Source of the DNA: DASPXY01 sp038227745 | GTDB lineage: Bacteria; Planctomycetota; Planctomycetia; Gemmatales; Gemmataceae | Direction of reading: 5' to 3' | DNA length: 8,607 bases | Assembly: GCA_038227745.1 (NCBI GenBank) | Contig: JBBRPS010000445.1 | Location: forward strand, 1-8,607 | Shown here: positions 5,162 through 8,607 of the stretch, in pieces | How positions within the stretch are numbered: the stretch's first letter is position 1 | How the letters are laid out: each line of letters opens with the position of its first letter | Translations under genes and position numbers: made by a program | Notes under the pieces: model-generated | The model's input: only the letters and a program-made list of their open reading frames with translations | What the model was told of the DNA's origin: nothing | Databases searched by the model: none

Positions 5162-8100
5162 GTGGACCACCGTTCGCCGCCCCCCGCGGGGGGGGCCTCG
5201 CTGCAGGGCCTCCTGGGTTACCTGAACTTCTCCGCCGGCAAACCCGAGGCGCGCTTCCAGAAACAGCTCGACGCCGCCTGTGTCCGCCTCGAGTGGCAGG
5301 GCGCCGGCCACGTCTGGCTCGCGCTGCGCGACCGGCTGCGCGCCGAACTCGCTGCCCTCAAGTCCCACGGCGCCGCCGCCTTCCAGGACACCACCCAGGC
5401 CGAGGCCATCATCGCCCTCACGTTCGACAAACTCCTCCCCGCCTACCGCGCCCACCACGCGGACCTCCTCTTCCACCATAGCGACCGCGACCTGCTCCAG
5501 CCCGGCTTCCTCACCCGCGCCTTCGAGGCCGTCCTCGCCCAGGGCGGCCCGTGGGACGAGGAGGAGCGCGTCGTCCGCGCCGCGCTGACCCAGCTCAACG
5601 ATTACGTCGGCTACCGTCCCATCGCCATCCTCGAGACCCGGCCGCGCGGCGAGCCTTACGATCGCGAGAAGCTGCGGCCCATCCCCCTCTTCCTGCGCGA
5701 CGTCGGGGCGCTGCACGGCCGCTACCGCGATCTCGTCGCCCGCGCCGTGGACATCCTCACCGCCACCAACCCGGCCCTGCTCGCGGAAGCGTCCTTCGAC
5801 CCGGCCCTGCTGGACGAGCTGGCCCTGGACGCGCGCGCCTACGACCACGGCCACCCCGCCGACCGCCGGCCGAACTACCGCTTCGGCGAGTGGGACCCGC
5901 ACCACATCGACGGCAAGGGCTGTTACCGCCGTTTCGTCGTGCGCCATCTCCTGCTCGACGCCCTGCTGCACCGCGTCGAGGAAGATCGCGGCCAGCTCGA
6001 CCGCACCGAGATCCTGCACGAGGCCGCGGTGGTGCTGGCGGGCACCGTCCTGATGGCCACGGGCGTCAGCGGCGCCGGGCCGGAGACGCACGACTCGTCG
6101 GTCACCCTGGCGAACCTGGTGCCGCGCATCGCGCGCTACCGCGAGGCGTTCTACGCCGGGCAGATGGACAGGCTCACCGGCGCCCACGCGGAGCGACTGC
6201 GGCAGGAGGCGGCGGCGGCGCGGCAGCCATTCGGCGGGGCACGGCAGCACGTCAACCAGTACCTCGCCCGGCACCGCGCGGCGCAGATGCAGCAGCGCCA
6301 CCTGGCCCTGCTCATGGCCGAGATGGGCTACCCCGAGGCCAGCCGGCGCATGGCGTCGCGCATCCCCGCCGCCTCCGTGCGCCTGTTCAGCGAGATGCAC
6401 CTGCGCCTTACCCAGGGCCAAGCGCTGGTGGACCGCGGCGAGCCGGTCGAGGCGGCGAAGCTGCTCCCCGAGGTCGAGGACCTGCTGCACCGCGGCATCG
6501 CCTGCGGCGCGGTCGTGGATCCGTGGAACGTCCTCGGCTTCCAGGGCCTGTTCCCGCTGTTCACCTCGGCGGAAGACACGCTGCCCGACCCGCGCGTCAG
6601 CCACCTGATCCACGTCGTCGAGCAACTGCTGCACCTGTACGCGCGCGTCCTGAGCGAGGCGGCCGCTGCCGGCGACAAGGCCCTGGGGACACGTCTCAGC
6701 GGGTCCATGAAGCAATTCGCGGCGTGGTGGGACAGGTTCGCGACCGTCGAGGTCAACGACGTGCATCGCGTCCACGGCGGCGAGGCGTCCTCGTCTGCCG
6801 AGCATGTCGCCCGCGCCTTGACGCGCTGGCGCGAGCGCGGTGAGGCGGCTTCGGACCTGGCCTTCTGGCGGCAGCACCTCGACAACTTCCGCTCGCCCAA
6901 GGCGTTCGCCCTCGTCGTGGACGCCCTGCTGCGCAAGCACGACTACCGCGCGTCGATGGCGCTGCTGCTGAACTGGCTCAGCCAGGCCGAGGAGGTGCCG
7001 CTGGAGGATGGGCCGCACTCGTTCGCCGCGCTGGCGCTGCGCTGGCTGCTCGCCGTCACCACCCCCAGTTCCCCACCCGCCGGGACGGAACCGGCAGGCG
7101 AGGCGGCCGCCGCGCTGGCCGCGCCGATCCCCGACGCCGAGCGCTGGCCGCTCACGCGCAGGTTCCTCGACCATCTGGAGGCCAACGCCGAGGAGTACGC
7201 CAACGTGCCGCGCCTCGACGTGTTCGGTATGGAAATGGAGGACGAGGGCGAGGAGGACGGCCAGGACGAGCCGGACGCGGGCCCCGGCGACGAGGAACTC
7301 TACGGTGCCGCCTACGAGGGCGTGACCTACCGCGACAGCACCGACGACGACGTCGAGGGCGAGGTGCTCGACTCGGGGCCGCGCGAGGACTTCGACCTGG
7401 AGGCCGAGGGACAACGGCTGGAAAAACGCCTGCGCTTCCTCGCCACGGTTGCCCGGCTGTGGAACGTGGCGACGCGCGGCCGGCACGGCGCCGACGAGTC
7501 CGACCGCCGCGATGCGTTGCAGGGCTGGCTGGGCCGGGCACGCAAGAACTACCAGGGGTTGCTCGCCCTGATGGACGCGGTCCACGAGCACCCGATTCCC
7601 GAGACGTCGGGCTCCTACGACGACATGGTCGAGTTCGACCGCCGCCGCGTCGTCAAGGAGCAGCTCCTGGTGGCGACCATCGGCACTTGCCTGGACACCG
7701 CCTTCGCGGTCGGGGCGCTGCGCGGCGCCCTGGGCGACCAGGTCGCCGGCGAGGGCAAGGGGCCGGTGTGGGAGCCGCTGCTGATCCGCCTGGAGCAGGC
7801 GCTGTGGCGCGGCGATGCCAAGGACGCCCGCGCCATCCTCTCCGGCTTCATGAAGTTCTTCCGCACCGAGCCGCTGCTGTTCACGCCGCTGTCGCAGGGC
7901 GGCCATCCGCGCCACATCCTCTGCGCCATCATCGCGCAGATGATCCTGCGGGCGCTCGTCGCCAACCTGCCGCGCGTCGGCCTGCTGCGCGAGACCTACG
8001 AGCTGCTGCGGCTGGCGTGGTCGATGGAGCAGGACCAGCAGATCGACGGGCCGCGCGTGACGGAGTTCGATCGGCTGTTCCAGGTCGGCCTGCAGTCGGT

Positions 8101-8607
8101 GGTGGAGACGGTCGTCGATGCCGCGGCGCGCGCGCAGCCGTCGGTCGGCGAGGACGAACTCGTCAATGCGCTGCAGCAGGTAGTCGATCCGTTCCTGTCG
8201 CTGTGGTCGCAGCACAGCAGGACGCTGCGCGTGTCGGTGCTGGAAACGGTCATGGCGGACTCGGAGTGGTTGGCCGTGCGCGACTTCATCCGCCGCTACG
8301 GTCGCGACCTGTTTCACGCTCGCTTCATGACGCTCGGCAACCTGCGCGGCGTGCTGCACCGCGGCGTCGGCGCCTACCTCGACTACCTCGCGGACAATCC
8401 CGATCCGCTGCACCCCGTCCAGCTCATTGAGGACCTCGACGGCGAAATGCCGCGCGCCGAGGCCGAGCGGCGGCTGGAGACGATCCTGCAGGCGCTGATC
8501 GAGAACTACGAGGAGTACAAGGATTACAACACGACGACGCCGCAGTCGGACTACGGCGAGAACCTGCACACGCTGCTGGACTTCCTGCGCCTCAAGGCGA
8601 GCTACGA
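5162..8607 (+). CDS. Very large hypothetical protein, probably helical-repeat scaffold; 3' end outside the window
   Basis: The reading frame stays open for 1148 codons from the GTG at 5162 to the window edge with no stop, and its third codon positions are almost all G or C. I do not recognise the family. After a Pro/Gly-rich start (5-12) the chain is rich in Leu, Ala, Arg and Glu, as in bundles of helices. Several segments look like TPR or alpha-solenoid helix pairs: 380-444 (LALLMAEMGYPEASRRMA, then LTQGQALVDRGEPVEAAKLL), 582-610 (LLRKHDYRASMALLLNWL) and 873-900 (LEQALWRGDAKDARAILSGF). Possible signature motifs are FGEWDPHHIDGKGCYRRF (241-258), VDPWNVLGFQGLFPLF (452-467) and FMTLGNLRGVLHRGVGAYLD (1055-1074). 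Residues 690-748 are a strongly acidic, probably disordered linker. There is no signal peptide or transmembrane helix, so it should be cytoplasmic. No catalytic motif is visible. It is divergent from the kinase gene, which might regulate or phosphorylate it; that is speculation. C-terminal domains may lie beyond the window. Confidence 0.92.
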   Translation, partial: MDHRSPPPAGGASLQGLLGYLNFSAGKPEARFQKQLDAACVRLEWQGAGHVWLALRDRLRAELAALKSHGAAAFQDTTQAEAIIALTFDKLLPAYRAHHADLLFHHSDRDLLQPGFLTRAFEAVLAQGGPWDEEERVVRAALTQLNDYVGYRPIAILETRPRGEPYDREKLRPIPLFLRDVGALHGRYRDLVARAVDILTATNPALLAEASFDPALLDELALDARAYDHGHPADRRPNYRFGEWDPHHIDGKGCYRRFVVRHLLLDALLHRVEEDRGQLDRTEILHEAAVVLAGTVLMATGVSGAGPETHDSSVTLANLVPRIARYREAFYAGQMDRLTGAHAERLRQEAAAARQPFGGARQHVNQYLARHRAAQMQQRHLALLMAEMGYPEASRRMASRIPAASVRLFSEMHLRLTQGQALVDRGEPVEAAKLLPEVEDLLHRGIACGAVVDPWNVLGFQGLFPLFTSAEDTLPDPRVSHLIHVVEQLLHLYARVLSEAAAAGDKALGTRLSGSMKQFAAWWDRFATVEVNDVHRVHGGEASSSAEHVARALTRWRERGEAASDLAFWRQHLDNFRSPKAFALVVDALLRKHDYRASMALLLNWLSQAEEVPLEDGPHSFAALALRWLLAVTTPSSPPAGTEPAGEAAAALAAPIPDAERWPLTRRFLDHLEANAEEYANVPRLDVFGMEMEDEGEEDGQDEPDAGPGDEELYGAAYEGVTYRDSTDDDVEGEVLDSGPREDFDLEAEGQRLEKRLRFLATVARLWNVATRGRHGADESDRRDALQGWLGRARKNYQGLLALMDAVHEHPIPETSGSYDDMVEFDRRRVVKEQLLVATIGTCLDTAFAVGALRGALGDQVAGEGKGPVWEPLLIRLEQALWRGDAKDARAILSGFMKFFRTEPLLFTPLSQGGHPRHILCAIIAQMILRALVANLPRVGLLRETYELLRLAWSMEQDQQIDGPRVTEFDRLFQVGLQSVVETVVDAAARAQPSVGEDELVNALQQVVDPFLSLWSQHSRTLRVSVLETVMADSEWLAVRDFIRRYGRDLFHARFMTLGNLRGVLHRGVGAYLDYLADNPDPLHPVQLIEDLDGEMPRAEAERRLETILQALIENYEEYKDYNTTTPQSDYGENLHTLLDFLRLKASY
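5180..5193. repeat. C6-GC-G6 palindrome with an eight-G run inside the start of the giant gene
   Basis: CCCCCCGCGGGGGG is fully self-complementary and sits at codons 7-11, directly after the start. The G-run continues to 5195, making eight G in a row. In the message it could form a small stem near the ribosome binding region, and the run is a possible slippage site in replication or sequencing. The peptide encoded here is only Pro/Gly/Ala and is probably not structural. Confidence 0.5.

Noticed and set aside
5003..8569. A 1188-codon open frame on the minus strand opposite the giant gene
   Set aside because: It lies codon-on-codon against the plus-strand gene. Stops on it would need TTA, CTA or TCA codons in the real gene, which are avoided in this GC-rich DNA, so it stays open by default. 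Its product is a monotonous Arg/Val/Gln/Leu mix without domains, and the plus strand has the Shine-Dalgarno and coherent protein motifs.

Overview
The window looks like chromosomal DNA from a planctomycete, most likely a Gemmataceae-type member. Base composition is very high in G+C with strongly G/C-ending codons. The protein repertoire is typical of that lineage: an ECF sigma factor with a long membrane-anchored C-terminal extension carrying a DUF1559 domain, a soluble Ser/Thr kinase with a DWG in place of DFG and a planctomycete-style N-terminal module, and a very large unassigned protein. This assignment rests on recognised families and composition, not on a database search.

Layout from left to right. 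Positions 1-122 hold two tandem copies of a long, nearly perfect hairpin repeat; the first is cut by the window edge. A candidate ECF-type promoter (161-189) precedes an ECF sigma / transmembrane / DUF1559 / coiled-coil fusion gene (222-2096, plus). It converges on a LarA-like (DUF2088, nickel-pincer 2-hydroxyacid racemase family) gene (2163-3404, minus), with a 66-base gap that may terminate both transcripts. Upstream of that, on the same strand, lies a Ser/Thr protein kinase gene (3535-4788, minus). A 373-base divergent intergenic region (4789-5161) follows, and then a very large gene (5162 to beyond the window end, plus) that starts at GTG behind a strong Shine-Dalgarno sequence. At least 1148 residues are encoded before the window ends. 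It is a soluble, mostly helical protein of unknown function.

Two of the four genes are signalling proteins: a sigma factor whose own chain spans the membrane, and a cytoplasmic kinase. The kinase is transcribed divergently from the giant unknown protein, so shared regulation or a kinase-substrate relation is possible but only suggested by position. The LarA-like gene could be read through from the kinase gene, yet it has its own candidate promoter. No tRNA, rRNA, transposase, CRISPR array or phage gene is seen. The most noteworthy items are the sigma/DUF1559 fusion with its possible self-regulating promoter, the twin hairpin repeats, and the unassigned giant protein.
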